The notes under the pieces are model-generated. The model did no database searches, had not been told where the DNA came from, and saw nothing but the letters and a program-made list of their open reading frames with translations. The position numbers and the translations under genes are program-made. Positions 29,567-36,580 of a DNA stretch of 64,000 nt are shown in pieces. The stretch's first letter is position 1; each line of letters opens with the position of its first letter. The stretch is taken from NCBI RefSeq assembly GCF_014837155.1, contig NZ_JACYHA010000006.1:62001-126000 (forward strand), in the 5' to 3' direction. The DNA is from Litchfieldia stipae. GTDB lineage: Bacteria > Bacillota > Bacilli > Bacillales > Bacillaceae_L.

Positions 29567-29655
29567 GCAAAATTAACATTATTTGAGCAGATAAATAGAA
29601 TGTTACATAACTACATGTTAGAATAGTGTTAAGTAACATTAAAAATGGAGGGCTT

Positions 29656-30219
29656 ATGGAATTCGTTGACGCATTAAAAGACATCAATCAAATAAATAAG
29701 ATTAAGGGGCACTTGTGGAAGCAATCAAAAAGAGATTATTTATTATTCGTATTAGGTATTAATACAGGACTTAAAATTAGTGAGTTACTTTCTATTAAAG
29801 TGAGTGATTTATTAGATGCTGACGGAAAGATGAAACCGTTTCTTGAAGTCACATCGACCATTCAGCCCTCGATCCCAATCTTTCTTAATTCACAAGTAGA
29901 AAAAGCCATTCGTTCCTACGCCCCTACCTCTAATCTACATTTTGATGATTATCTATTTTTATCTTCTAAATCAAATAAACCAATCACAAGACAGCAAGCC
30001 TATCGAATTATTAATAAGGCCGCTAAATTATGTGATATACCTGGAAGTATAGGGACACACTCACTTCGGAAAACGTTTGGTTATCATGCCTATAAAAAAG
30101 GAGTTGCGATTTCAATCTTGCAAAAAATGTTTCATCATTCCTCTTCAACTGAAACTCTAAAATACTTAGGAATTGATAAAACTAACAAAATAAAAACAGA
30201 AATAGACGTTAACCTATAA
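29656..30219 (+). CDS. Small tyrosine recombinase, catalytic domain only
   Basis: 187 aa. It contains HSLRKTFGYH (His135, Arg138), HHSSST (His161) and Tyr170 in LKYLGI, the later catalytic residues of tyrosine recombinases. The first catalytic Arg, normally in TGLR-SELL, is Lys here (Lys40 in TGLKISELL, codon AAA). There is almost no N-terminal core-binding domain. No att repeats or phage genes lie nearby. The ATG is preceded by GGAGGG with a short 4-base gap. AATGTTAC and GTAACATT (29599-29606, 29633-29640) form an inverted repeat upstream. The antiporter gene follows after 16 bases. Confidence 0.8.
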   Translation: MEFVDALKDINQINKIKGHLWKQSKRDYLLFVLGINTGLKISELLSIKVSDLLDADGKMKPFLEVTSTIQPSIPIFLNSQVEKAIRSYAPTSNLHFDDYLFLSSKSNKPITRQQAYRIINKAAKLCDIPGSIGTHSLRKTFGYHAYKKGVAISILQKMFHHSSSTETLKYLGIDKTNKIKTEIDVNL

Positions 30220-30235
30220 AAGGGAGGGAAATGCA

Positions 30236-31732
30236 ATGTTTAATATTGATTATTTTATTTTATTGGGAGCATTACTTCTAATTATCGGGGTCCTCTCCAC
30301 TAAATTTTCAACAAGGGTAGGTGTACCTGCACTCGTCCTATTTATTGCTGTTGGCATGATTTTTGGAAGTGATGGCTTTGGCTTTATTTATTTTGACAAT
30401 GCCAAGCTTGCCCAATTAATTGGAATCTTAGCACTTATTGTTATTCTATTTGAAGGTGGTTTACAAACAAAATGGACATCGGTCAAACCAGTTCTTGTTC
30501 CTTCTTTGACATTAGCTACTCTTGGAGTTTTAATTACAACTTCACTTGTAGCTGTAGCTGCTAAATTAATCTTCAACGTCTCTTGGTTAGAAGCGTTTTT
30601 ACTTGGCTCCATTGTTGGCTCTACCGATGCAGCCGCTGTCTTTGCTGTACTTAAAGGGCAAAATATTCGTGATCGTCTTGAATCAACACTCGAGGTAGAA
30701 TCAGGTACAAATGATCCAATGGCTGTATTTTTGACCATTTCTTTTATTCAATTACTTTCAGTCACTGAAAGTAATATTTTCGGACTTATTTTCTCTTTCT
30801 TTTGGCAAATGGGTATTGGTTTATTAGTAGGAATTGCATTCGGAAAACTCGCTGTTTTTGCTCTTAATAAAATTAATTTAGATTCTGGTGGTTTATACCC
30901 AGTATTTGCAATGGCGTTTGCTTTACTAACCTATAGTGCAACTGCATTACTAAACGCAAGTGGACTCCTAGCTGTATATGTAGCTGCTTTATTAATTGGA
31001 AGTGCAGATATTACTTACCGTCATTCAATCTTCCGTTTTAATGAAGGTTTCGCTTGGATGATGCAAATTTTAATGTTTGTAATTTTAGGTTTATTGGTCT
31101 TTCCATCACAGTTATTTTCAATTGATATTATTGGTAAAGGACTTTTACTTGCAATTTGTTTAATTGTTGTAGCACGTCCAGTAGCTGTATTTCTTTCCAC
31201 GATTAAGCTCGGTTTCAATCTAAGAGAAAAATTATTCCTCTCATGGGCTGGGTTACGTGGAGCAGTTCCAATCGTTCTAGCTACCTATCCAATGATTGCA
31301 GGAATCGAAGATAGTCAGCTGTTTTTCAATATTGTTTTCTTCGTTGTTTTAACGTCATCTTTAATACAAGGATCAACAATTTCTCACATGGCAGGCTGGC
31401 TTGGGTTATCAGGAGAAAAGAAAACAGCTCCAGCACACTCCTTAGAGCTTGTGTCAATTGGGAAAGCGAATGCGGAAATCATTGAATACGAAGTCAACGA
31501 AAATGATTTCATTGTGAATAAGAAAATTGTCCAGTTAAAGCTTCCAAGAAAAGTATTAATCAACGCCATTATTCGTGGAGAAAATCTAATCACACCTAGA
31601 GGTGATACAACTATTAAAACTGGTGATATTCTATATATTCTGACCTCCCGAGAAAGTAAAGATAAACTCTTAGAAATCATTAAATCACAAAAGGAGATAG
31701 CACCATTAGAGACTCCTATACCAGATAATTGA
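30236..31732 (+). CDS. CPA1-family K+/Na+:H+ antiporter with TrkA-C domain
   Basis: 498 aa. About twelve hydrophobic segments up to residue 395 with VESGTNDPMAVFLT and GSTDAAAVFAVL, the ion-binding Asp-containing motifs of NhaP-type antiporters. A cytosolic TrkA_C/RCK_C domain follows (about 410-485, IEYEVNENDFIVNKKI ... TGDILYIL), suggesting nucleotide or ion control. Similar to the NhaP2/CvrA group, which exchanges K+ for H+; the exact ion cannot be told. Ribosome site AAAGGGAGGG. Confidence 0.88.
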   Translation: MFNIDYFILLGALLLIIGVLSTKFSTRVGVPALVLFIAVGMIFGSDGFGFIYFDNAKLAQLIGILALIVILFEGGLQTKWTSVKPVLVPSLTLATLGVLITTSLVAVAAKLIFNVSWLEAFLLGSIVGSTDAAAVFAVLKGQNIRDRLESTLEVESGTNDPMAVFLTISFIQLLSVTESNIFGLIFSFFWQMGIGLLVGIAFGKLAVFALNKINLDSGGLYPVFAMAFALLTYSATALLNASGLLAVYVAALLIGSADITYRHSIFRFNEGFAWMMQILMFVILGLLVFPSQLFSIDIIGKGLLLAICLIVVARPVAVFLSTIKLGFNLREKLFLSWAGLRGAVPIVLATYPMIAGIEDSQLFFNIVFFVVLTSSLIQGSTISHMAGWLGLSGEKKTAPAHSLELVSIGKANAEIIEYEVNENDFIVNKKIVQLKLPRKVLINAIIRGENLITPRGDTTIKTGDILYILTSRESKDKLLEIIKSQKEIAPLETPIPDN

Positions 31733-31812
31733 TTACCATATTTTTTGACGAATAAGCAGGTGATGCATGAATTACCCTAAAACGAGAGATATGATCAGAG
31801 AGGAGATAAATC

Positions 31813-33171
31813 ATGCTCCAGACGATACCAGAGGAACAAATCCCTTTACACATTATTAAGTTATTAAAAGAATCGAAAAAAAAGGAGTTTCAAGAACTTC
31901 TTGGTGAATTACAACCATATGATATAGCTAGACTTTTTGAAGGTTTACCTGAAAAACATCATACCAGGTTTTTATTATTCCTTTCATCAGACCAAATTGC
32001 TGATTTGATCCAGGAATTAGAGAATGAACAACAATTGAATGTACTAACCAAGCTTGGTATTGAGAAATCAGGACAGGTTATGGATTTAATGGATAATGAT
32101 GATTTAGCATCCTTATTACAGGACTTATCCCCAGATAAGATTGAAGAACTGTTATCTGGGATGAAAAAAGAAGAATCAACAATTGTTCAAAATATCATGA
32201 ATTACGAACCAGAAACAGCAGGTCGCCTTATGACAAACAGGTTCGTATGGATTCCACAGCACTATACAGTTCGTGAAACGGTTAATAAATTAAAGGTATT
32301 TGCTGAGTTCTCTGAAACAATTAATTATTTATATGTTATTGATGATGAGAAAAAACTTGTTGGTGTTGTTTCATATCGTGAGATTATTTTGGCAGAGGAA
32401 TCGGAGAAAATTCAGGATATTATGTATAACCGTGTTGTCTCTGTAACTGCTGATACAGACCAAGAAGAGGTTGCCAGGTTTATTGAAAGATATGACTTCT
32501 TAGCCATTCCGGTCGTAGAAGAAAACAATGTTCTTGTTGGAATCGTTACCGTTGATGATATTATTGATGTCGTGATACGAGAAGCAAATGAAGATATTGA
32601 AAAATTATCAGCATCTGGTAAGTCTATTGACTTTGATACGACAGCGATTGTTGCTGCATACAGACGATTACCTTGGCTAATCTTACTCCTATTTATTGGA
32701 GTCATCTCAGGAACGATTATCAGTAGCTTTGAGGATACGTTAGCCCAAGTAGTTGCCCTCGCCTTTTTCATGCCGATGATTGCAGGGATGACTGGAAATA
32801 CAGGAACTCAATCACTAGCAGTTGTGGTCCGTGGGTTAATTAGTAGAGATATTAACAAACAAGTGATATTGAAGTTGATTTGGAGAGAATTTAAAGTTAG
32901 TTTAATAATCGGGATTATCTGTGCCATTTTAATCTTCTTAATCGCTCTTGTTTGGCGCCAAGATGCAATTCTTGGAATTGTGGTTGGGAGTTCTTTATTT
33001 ATCACTTTAATCATCGGAACGATGGCAGGAACGATCATTCCACTCACGCTTTATAAATTCAATGTCGATCCAGCTGTAGCATCTGGACCACTCATTACAA
33101 CATTAAATGACATTTTATCATTACTTATTTATTTTGGAATTGCTACCATGTTTATCACAAAATTAATGTAA
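31813..33171 (+). CDS. mgtE: MgtE magnesium transporter
   Basis: 452 aa. Cytosolic N domain (MgtE_N, about 20-125), two CBS domains (about 135-255, DRxxxx-type Mg sensors) and five C-terminal membrane helices containing GNTGTQSLAVVVRGL, the pore signature. Mg2+ bound between N and CBS domains closes the channel. Only 80 bases separate it from the antiporter, too short for the ykoK (M-box) riboswitch found before B. subtilis mgtE. Ribosome site GAGGAGATAAATC. Confidence 0.95.
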   Translation: MLQTIPEEQIPLHIIKLLKESKKKEFQELLGELQPYDIARLFEGLPEKHHTRFLLFLSSDQIADLIQELENEQQLNVLTKLGIEKSGQVMDLMDNDDLASLLQDLSPDKIEELLSGMKKEESTIVQNIMNYEPETAGRLMTNRFVWIPQHYTVRETVNKLKVFAEFSETINYLYVIDDEKKLVGVVSYREIILAEESEKIQDIMYNRVVSVTADTDQEEVARFIERYDFLAIPVVEENNVLVGIVTVDDIIDVVIREANEDIEKLSASGKSIDFDTTAIVAAYRRLPWLILLLFIGVISGTIISSFEDTLAQVVALAFFMPMIAGMTGNTGTQSLAVVVRGLISRDINKQVILKLIWREFKVSLIIGIICAILIFLIALVWRQDAILGIVVGSSLFITLIIGTMAGTIIPLTLYKFNVDPAVASGPLITTLNDILSLLIYFGIATMFITKLM

Positions 33172-33176
33172 CAAGT

Positions 33177-33215
33177 CGATCACTACACGATTTCTCCGTT
33201 GGTGATCGTTTTTTT
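33177..33215 (+). terminator. Terminator after mgtE
   Basis: CGATCAC, 18-base loop, GTGATCG, then T-tract. Confidence 0.8.
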
Positions 33216-33277
33216 ATTCCTCTCCCTACATCTATGATATATTTTAAGTACTATTCTTAATTATTGAAGGTGTATTT

Positions 33278-33682
33278 ATGAAATTAATAAATAGCTTGGC
33301 AGTAGGCTTTGGTGCTGCTCTAGGCAGTATTTGTCGTTACCAGATCAATTTACATATTGGTTCATTGTCATCATTCCCAATTTCGACTCTTATCGTTAAT
33401 ATAGTAGGAAGTCTGATACTTGGATTTCTAACAGGCATCCTGTTAATAAATCGTAAAGGCAAATGGATGAAGCTTTGCCTTGGGACAGGGTTTTGTGGAG
33501 GGTTTACAACAATGTCAACTTTTGCTGCGGACGTTTTCCACCTTTCTACTCATTCTTTTCTGGCATTAATCTCTTATTTTTCAATTAGCATAGTTGGTGG
33601 ATTGGTCTGTGCATGGCTTGGGTATGTTGTTGGGGTAAAGGTTGGAGACATCTATTTAAAGCTAGAAAGTAGTGAAGGCTGA
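33278..33682 (+). CDS. crcB1: FluC/CrcB fluoride channel, first subunit gene
   Basis: 134 aa with four membrane helices. Fluc motifs: GAALGSICRYQIN in helix 1, Asn in STLIVNIVGS, and GFCGGFTTMSTFA. Its stop overlaps the next start as TGATG, so the pair is translated together. Paired genes in Bacillus are thought to form an obligate heterodimer. The 62 bases before the start are too short and lack the conserved core for a fluoride riboswitch. Confidence 0.93.
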   Translation: MKLINSLAVGFGAALGSICRYQINLHIGSLSSFPISTLIVNIVGSLILGFLTGILLINRKGKWMKLCLGTGFCGGFTTMSTFAADVFHLSTHSFLALISYFSISIVGGLVCAWLGYVVGVKVGDIYLKLESSEG

Positions 33683-34041
33683 TGGTGTTTGTTGCAATAG
33701 GAGGCACGGCTGGAGCCATTCTACGATTTTTACTTGGCTTATTATTCATGAAACGATTTCCACATCCACCTTTTCCAATAGCAATGGTAATTGTAAATAT
33801 ACTTGGTTCTTTTGGTTTAGGGGTTACACTTGCTTTATATAACCTTGAGAGCCCTACATCATTGTACAATTTAATCGTTGTTGGTTTTTTTGGCGCTTTT
33901 ACAACTTTTTCTACTTTTAGTATGGAGGCTGTTGAATTGTTTCAGAAAAAACAATATAGAAGCGGTATTCTTTATGTTGTTTGTACAATAGGAGGTAGTA
34001 TCAGTTTGTTTTCGATTGGATTTATTCTTTTCGCTTCATAA
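33682..34041 (+). CDS. crcB2: FluC/CrcB fluoride channel, second subunit gene
   Basis: 119 aa with GGTAGAILRFLLG, MVIVNILGSFGLG and GFFGAFTTFSTFSME motifs of the Fluc family. It begins one base inside the stop of crcB1. The paralogue is shorter and diverged, consistent with two different subunits. Confidence 0.93.
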   Translation: MVFVAIGGTAGAILRFLLGLLFMKRFPHPPFPIAMVIVNILGSFGLGVTLALYNLESPTSLYNLIVVGFFGAFTTFSTFSMEAVELFQKKQYRSGILYVVCTIGGSISLFSIGFILFAS

Positions 34042-34195
34042 ACCAGTTAATATAGAGGCTGAACAAAGCCAGCAGGTTCTTATTTGGTATAAGCTGGTCG
34101 ATTAGAAGCGGCTGATTCCCATATCTAAGACCAAGGGGATCCGCACTTATCGGTTGGGGAGTCAGGTTAAGTACTTGATCTAGATTAATAGAAGG

Positions 34196-34377
34196 AAAAA
34201 TTCCGCTTATTTAGTAATTGTTACTAAAAATAGCTGAAATAAGCGGAGAGATTCCGCCTATTGACTCGAAACATTCGAAAATAGGATTTTTTGCAGCGCA
34301 TAAGAGGAAAAACTACCCCTATTTCCCCAAAAACAGGCTCCATTCTGTATTTAACCGGATAAATTCCGCTTATTTCA
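34196..34377. repeat. Cluster of ATTCCGCTTATTT repeats
   Basis: Copies: TCCGCTTATTT (34202-34212), its inverse AAATAAGCGGA (34237-34247), ATTCCGCCTATT (34251-34262) and ATTCCGCTTATTTCA (34363-34377). The first two flank an inner palindrome TTAGTAA/TTACTAA. The wider stretch 34042-34419 between crcB2 and the next hairpin holds no convincing gene. Confidence 0.65.
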
Positions 34378-34419
34378 CTTTAGCTGGTACCTTGAATAAG
34401 GACAAGACATCTTATTTAA

Positions 34420-34462
34420 AAACAAAGGCTCTAATTTAGTTGATAAATTAGAGCCTTTGTTT
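34420..34462. terminator. Long perfect hairpin, probable terminator
   Basis: AAACAAAGGCTCTAATTTA, 5-base loop, then its exact complement: a 19-bp perfect stem. T-tracts on either side are imperfect. It separates the plus-strand fluC genes from the minus-strand small-ORF run and may act for both. Confidence 0.7.
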
Positions 34463-34528
34463 GATATTTATTTCTTGGTTTTGCACCCTAAAACAGAACT
34501 CGTTATGAACAAATACAGCCTCTTTTAA

Positions 34529-34609
34529 TTAGTTTTCTACACTTACCTCTGTACTTATGATTAATGCAATCGTTGCCGTTATGATAAGTCCCATAACTAT
34601 TGAAAACAT
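34529..34609 (-). CDS. Putative 26-aa hydrophobic peptide
   Basis: Begins MFSIVMGLIITATIALIIST and ends VSVEN; a single membrane helix with few charges. GGGGGTG lies 6 bases before the ATG. Last of the small ORFs on this strand. No family recognised; supported only by the ribosome site and composition. Confidence 0.45.
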   Translation of the reverse strand: MFSIVMGLIITATIALIISTEVSVEN

Positions 34610-34729
34610 TGTATACACCCCCGTAATCGTCTTCTAGATACCTTAACTTTACCATCTAATGACATTGTTTACGGTAAGTAAAAATGAACATAACGTTACG
34701 TTTGTTTGTCGAATTTGTGAATCATTAAT

Positions 34730-34780
34730 CTATTTTCTTTTGAAAAATAAAGTAATGATTAATACACGCAGTGATAGCAT
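34730..34780 (-). CDS. Putative 16-aa basic hydrophobic peptide
   Basis: MLSLRVLIITLFFKRK, a hydrophobic stretch ending in basic residues, preceded by GAGGAGG with 7-base spacing, one of the best ribosome sites in the region. Composition resembles the first 15 residues of the neighbouring YrzI. Could be a peptide gene or a decayed yrzI copy. Confidence 0.4.
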   Translation of the reverse strand: MLSLRVLIITLFFKRK

Positions 34781-34805
34781 CGCAACTCCTCCTCTATAAA
34801 AATAC

Positions 34806-34865
34806 TTAGGTGGAATCCTTCTCCACAAGCAACCAATTTGTTAATACAATTCTTCTCTTAATCAT
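34806..34865 (-). CDS. Putative 19-aa peptide
   Basis: MIKRRIVLTNWLLVEKDST; AGGTGG lies about 9 bases upstream. An ATG two codons earlier (34871) is also possible. It is too short to trust without transcript or peptide data. Confidence 0.25.
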   Translation of the reverse strand: MIKRRIVLTNWLLVEKDST

Positions 34866-34906
34866 CTTCATTACCACCTTTCATTTTTTTTTGAACCATT
34901 GAGAAA

Positions 34907-35047
34907 TTAATAAAAATTCATCATTGAACGTTGTTTTTCTTTCATTTCTTCATACATCATTTTTACTTGTTCTTCATGAACATACTCTTCAATTGATACA
35001 TTTCTTTTCTTGATCGAAATTTGAAAAAAGAATAGATTTAAGACCAT
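34907..35047 (-). CDS. yrzI: YrzI family small protein
   Basis: 46 aa. The start MVLNLFFFQISIKKRN followed by EEYVHEEQVKMMYEEMKEKQ fits the Bacillus small YrzI family: a short hydrophobic head, a basic turn and an amphipathic acidic/basic helix. Perfect ribosome site AAGGAGGTGATAAGAA. Role unknown. Two tandem terminator hairpins lie immediately upstream, so expression must depend on read-through or on a promoter hidden inside them. Lies next to mtnN in the yrr region. Confidence 0.75.
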   Translation of the reverse strand: MVLNLFFFQISIKKRNVSIEEYVHEEQVKMMYEEMKEKQRSMMNFY

Positions 35048-35075
35048 TTCTTATCACCTCCTTAAAAAAGCACAC

Positions 35076-35113
35076 AAAAAAGCCACAGGAATCCATTTTC
35101 TCCCCGTGGCTTT
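35076..35113 (-). terminator. Second terminator of the yrzI leader
   Basis: Minus strand AAAGCCACGGG, 13-base loop, CCTGTGGCTTT, then T-tract. 11-bp stem with one G-U pair, ending about 30 bases before the yrzI start. Confidence 0.8.
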
Positions 35114-35123
35114 ATTAAGGCAT

Positions 35124-35159
35124 AAAAACGCCACAGAAGAGACTACTCTACCTGCGGCG
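35124..35159 (-). terminator. First terminator of the yrzI leader
   Basis: Minus strand CGCCGCAG, 15-base loop, CTGTGGCG, then TTTTT. 8-bp stem with one G-U pair. Its 3' arm CTGTGGC can also pair with GCCACGG of the second hairpin, which would break both. Confidence 0.7.
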
Positions 35160-35185
35160 GTGTGTGTTATATCGTTAATTGCACA

Positions 35186-35278
35186 TTAAAGTACTACATT
35201 GATCACCAAGTCGGTCGAATAGCTTTGTACATATGAAGTTGTCATTACTGATGTTGCTTGCGATGTTATTCTCATCAT
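35186..35278 (-). CDS. Putative 30-aa upstream (leader) peptide
   Basis: Starts MMRITSQATSVMTTSYVQSY; ten of the 30 residues are Ser or Thr, and it ends VINVVL. AAAGGAGG stands 9 bases before the first ATG and a near-consensus promoter about 45 bases upstream. It ends 26 bases before the first hairpin. No family recognised; it may be a leader peptide or an independent small protein. Confidence 0.5.
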   Translation of the reverse strand: MMRITSQATSVMTTSYVQSYSTDLVINVVL

Positions 35279-35320
35279 TTTCTTCGACCTCCTTTTATGA
35301 TAATAATTCCTACAAAGGTA

Positions 35321-35349
35321 ATTATATCCAACACATTCCCCTTTGTAAA
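35321..35349 (-). promoter_or_regulatory. Strong sigma-A promoter of the yrzI small-ORF locus
   Basis: Minus-strand TTTACA, 17 bases, TATAAT: 11 of 12 consensus bases with ideal spacing, the best promoter seen in this region. Confidence 0.85.
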
Positions 35350-35386
35350 CCCTCTTTTTGTAAAATAGGGAAATAATCTCAACTAA

Positions 35387-35418
35387 AAAACACCTCTTTC
35401 AAGAAAGAGATGTTTTTG
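35387..35418 (-). terminator. Terminator after mtnN
   Basis: Minus strand AACATCTCTTTC, short loop, GAAAGAGGTGTT, then T-tract. Confidence 0.88.
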
Positions 35419-35444
35419 ACATACTAGATAAACTTCTAGTTATA

Positions 35445-36152
35445 TTATTGAATCGATGTTTTCACTTCTGAAATCATTCTCATAACTAAATCTGATGAGT
35501 TGATTGCAGCTGTTTTGATGAATTGATCAAATGAAACATTCGATTCCTTTCCTGCAATATCAGATAATGCTCTGATTACAACAAATGGAATTCGAAATGT
35601 ATGACAAACTTGTGCAATTGCTGCAGCTTCCATTTCAACTGCATACAAATCCTGAAATTGATCCCTTACAAATTCAACTCTAACAGGATCATTCATAAAT
35701 GAGTCACCTGTTGCAATAAGACCTTTGACAACTTGAATATCTGAAATTTGTTTAGCTGCCTTCTCAGCTATTTCTACGAGTTTCGTGTCACTCTTAAATG
35801 CTGCAGGCATCCCTGGAACTTGTCCATACTCATACCCAAATGCTGTCACATCAACATCGTGATGTCTCACTTCTGATGAGATCACCACATCTCCTACATT
35901 TAACGACTCTAAGTAACCTCCAGCTGACCCTGTGTTGATTACATATGCTGGCCTAAATTCCTGTAATAAAATACTTGTAGAAAGTGCTGCATTTACTTTT
36001 CCAATACCGGACTTCACTAATATAATTTCTTGCCCGTTCAAATGTCCTGTTGAAAATTCACATCCCGCGATCTCCATTGATTCTCTATTTTCAAGTCGCT
36101 CCCGTAAGATTTCTACTTCTTCTTCCATTGCTCCGATTATTGCTATTTTCAC
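35445..36152 (-). CDS. mtnN: MtnN, 5'-methylthioadenosine/S-adenosylhomocysteine nucleosidase
   Basis: Cleaves adenine from MTA and SAH in methionine salvage. 235 aa; [15 protein letters not shown] start, NTGSAGG, and the active-site [14 protein letters not shown] and RALSDIAG segments. The start is a GTG with AAAGGTG six bases upstream; a GTG three codons earlier is part of that ribosome site. In B. subtilis it is in the yrrT-mtn-mccAB operon; those partners are absent here. Confidence 0.95.
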   Translation of the reverse strand: MKIAIIGAMEEEVEILRERLENRESMEIAGCEFSTGHLNGQEIILVKSGIGKVNAALSTSILLQEFRPAYVINTGSAGGYLESLNVGDVVISSEVRHHDVDVTAFGYEYGQVPGMPAAFKSDTKLVEIAEKAAKQISDIQVVKGLIATGDSFMNDPVRVEFVRDQFQDLYAVEMEAAAIAQVCHTFRIPFVVIRALSDIAGKESNVSFDQFIKTAAINSSDLVMRMISEVKTSIQ

Positions 36153-36243
36153 ATCAATCACCTTTCATTTGTTAAAAATGTTAATACTAGAACCTAATGC
36201 TTGTACAATTACACTTTTATGTATCTCGTTTCACGTTCAACTA

Positions 36244-36272
36244 TAGACTTTACTTACTTGTTATTTTATACT
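36244..36272 (+). promoter_or_regulatory. Possible promoter of yrzA
   Basis: TAGACT and TATACT with 17-base spacing, about 35 bases before the yrzA start. Weak -35. Confidence 0.4.
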
Positions 36273-36306
36273 TTTTTCATGAAATGACATGAGGAAGTGA
36301 ATAGGG

Positions 36307-36513
36307 TTGGAATTTAAATTAGATTTCATTCAAGACAAAGTAGAGTTTTTTGAAGCGTATGATTTAAAGACACTTGAAAAGAAAATTAACGAACAAATTG
36401 AACATAATAAAGCAATTATGTTAATGGTTCAGAATGTCTCTCATCAAATGCATATTGATGAAGACGGCAGAAAGTTCTTTAGTGCAGTTGTACATTTCAA
36501 AGCAAAAATCTAA
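36307..36513 (+). CDS. yrzA: YrzA family protein (DUF2536)
   Basis: 68-aa soluble protein, MEFKLDFIQDKVEFFEAYDL then NKAIMLMVQNVSHQ and SAVVHFKAKI, recognisable as YrzA of Bacillus. Function unknown. TTG start; the ribosome site GAGGAAGTG is 8-9 bases away. It runs opposite to mtnN and yrrS and ends at a shared terminator. Confidence 0.85.
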   Translation: MEFKLDFIQDKVEFFEAYDLKTLEKKINEQIEHNKAIMLMVQNVSHQMHIDEDGRKFFSAVVHFKAKI

Positions 36514-36525
36514 GAATTGCTATAT

Positions 36526-36563
36526 AAATGCCAGTTATCCCTAGTTGGACACTGGCATTTTTT
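36526..36563. terminator. Terminator after yrzA
   Basis: AAATGCCAGT, 15-base loop, ACTGGCATTT, then T-tract on plus. The minus side may serve yrrS. Confidence 0.85.
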
Positions 36564-36580
36564 CTATAGCTGCAGTTTAA

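Noticed and set aside
33216-33277. Fluoride riboswitch upstream of the fluC pair
   Set aside because: Too short and lacks the conserved core; GGTGATCG there is part of the mgtE terminator.
34218-34439. 73-codon plus-strand frame in the repeat cluster
   Set aside because: Made of the ATTCCGCTTATTT repeats and a terminator arm; no ribosome site and no protein-like composition.
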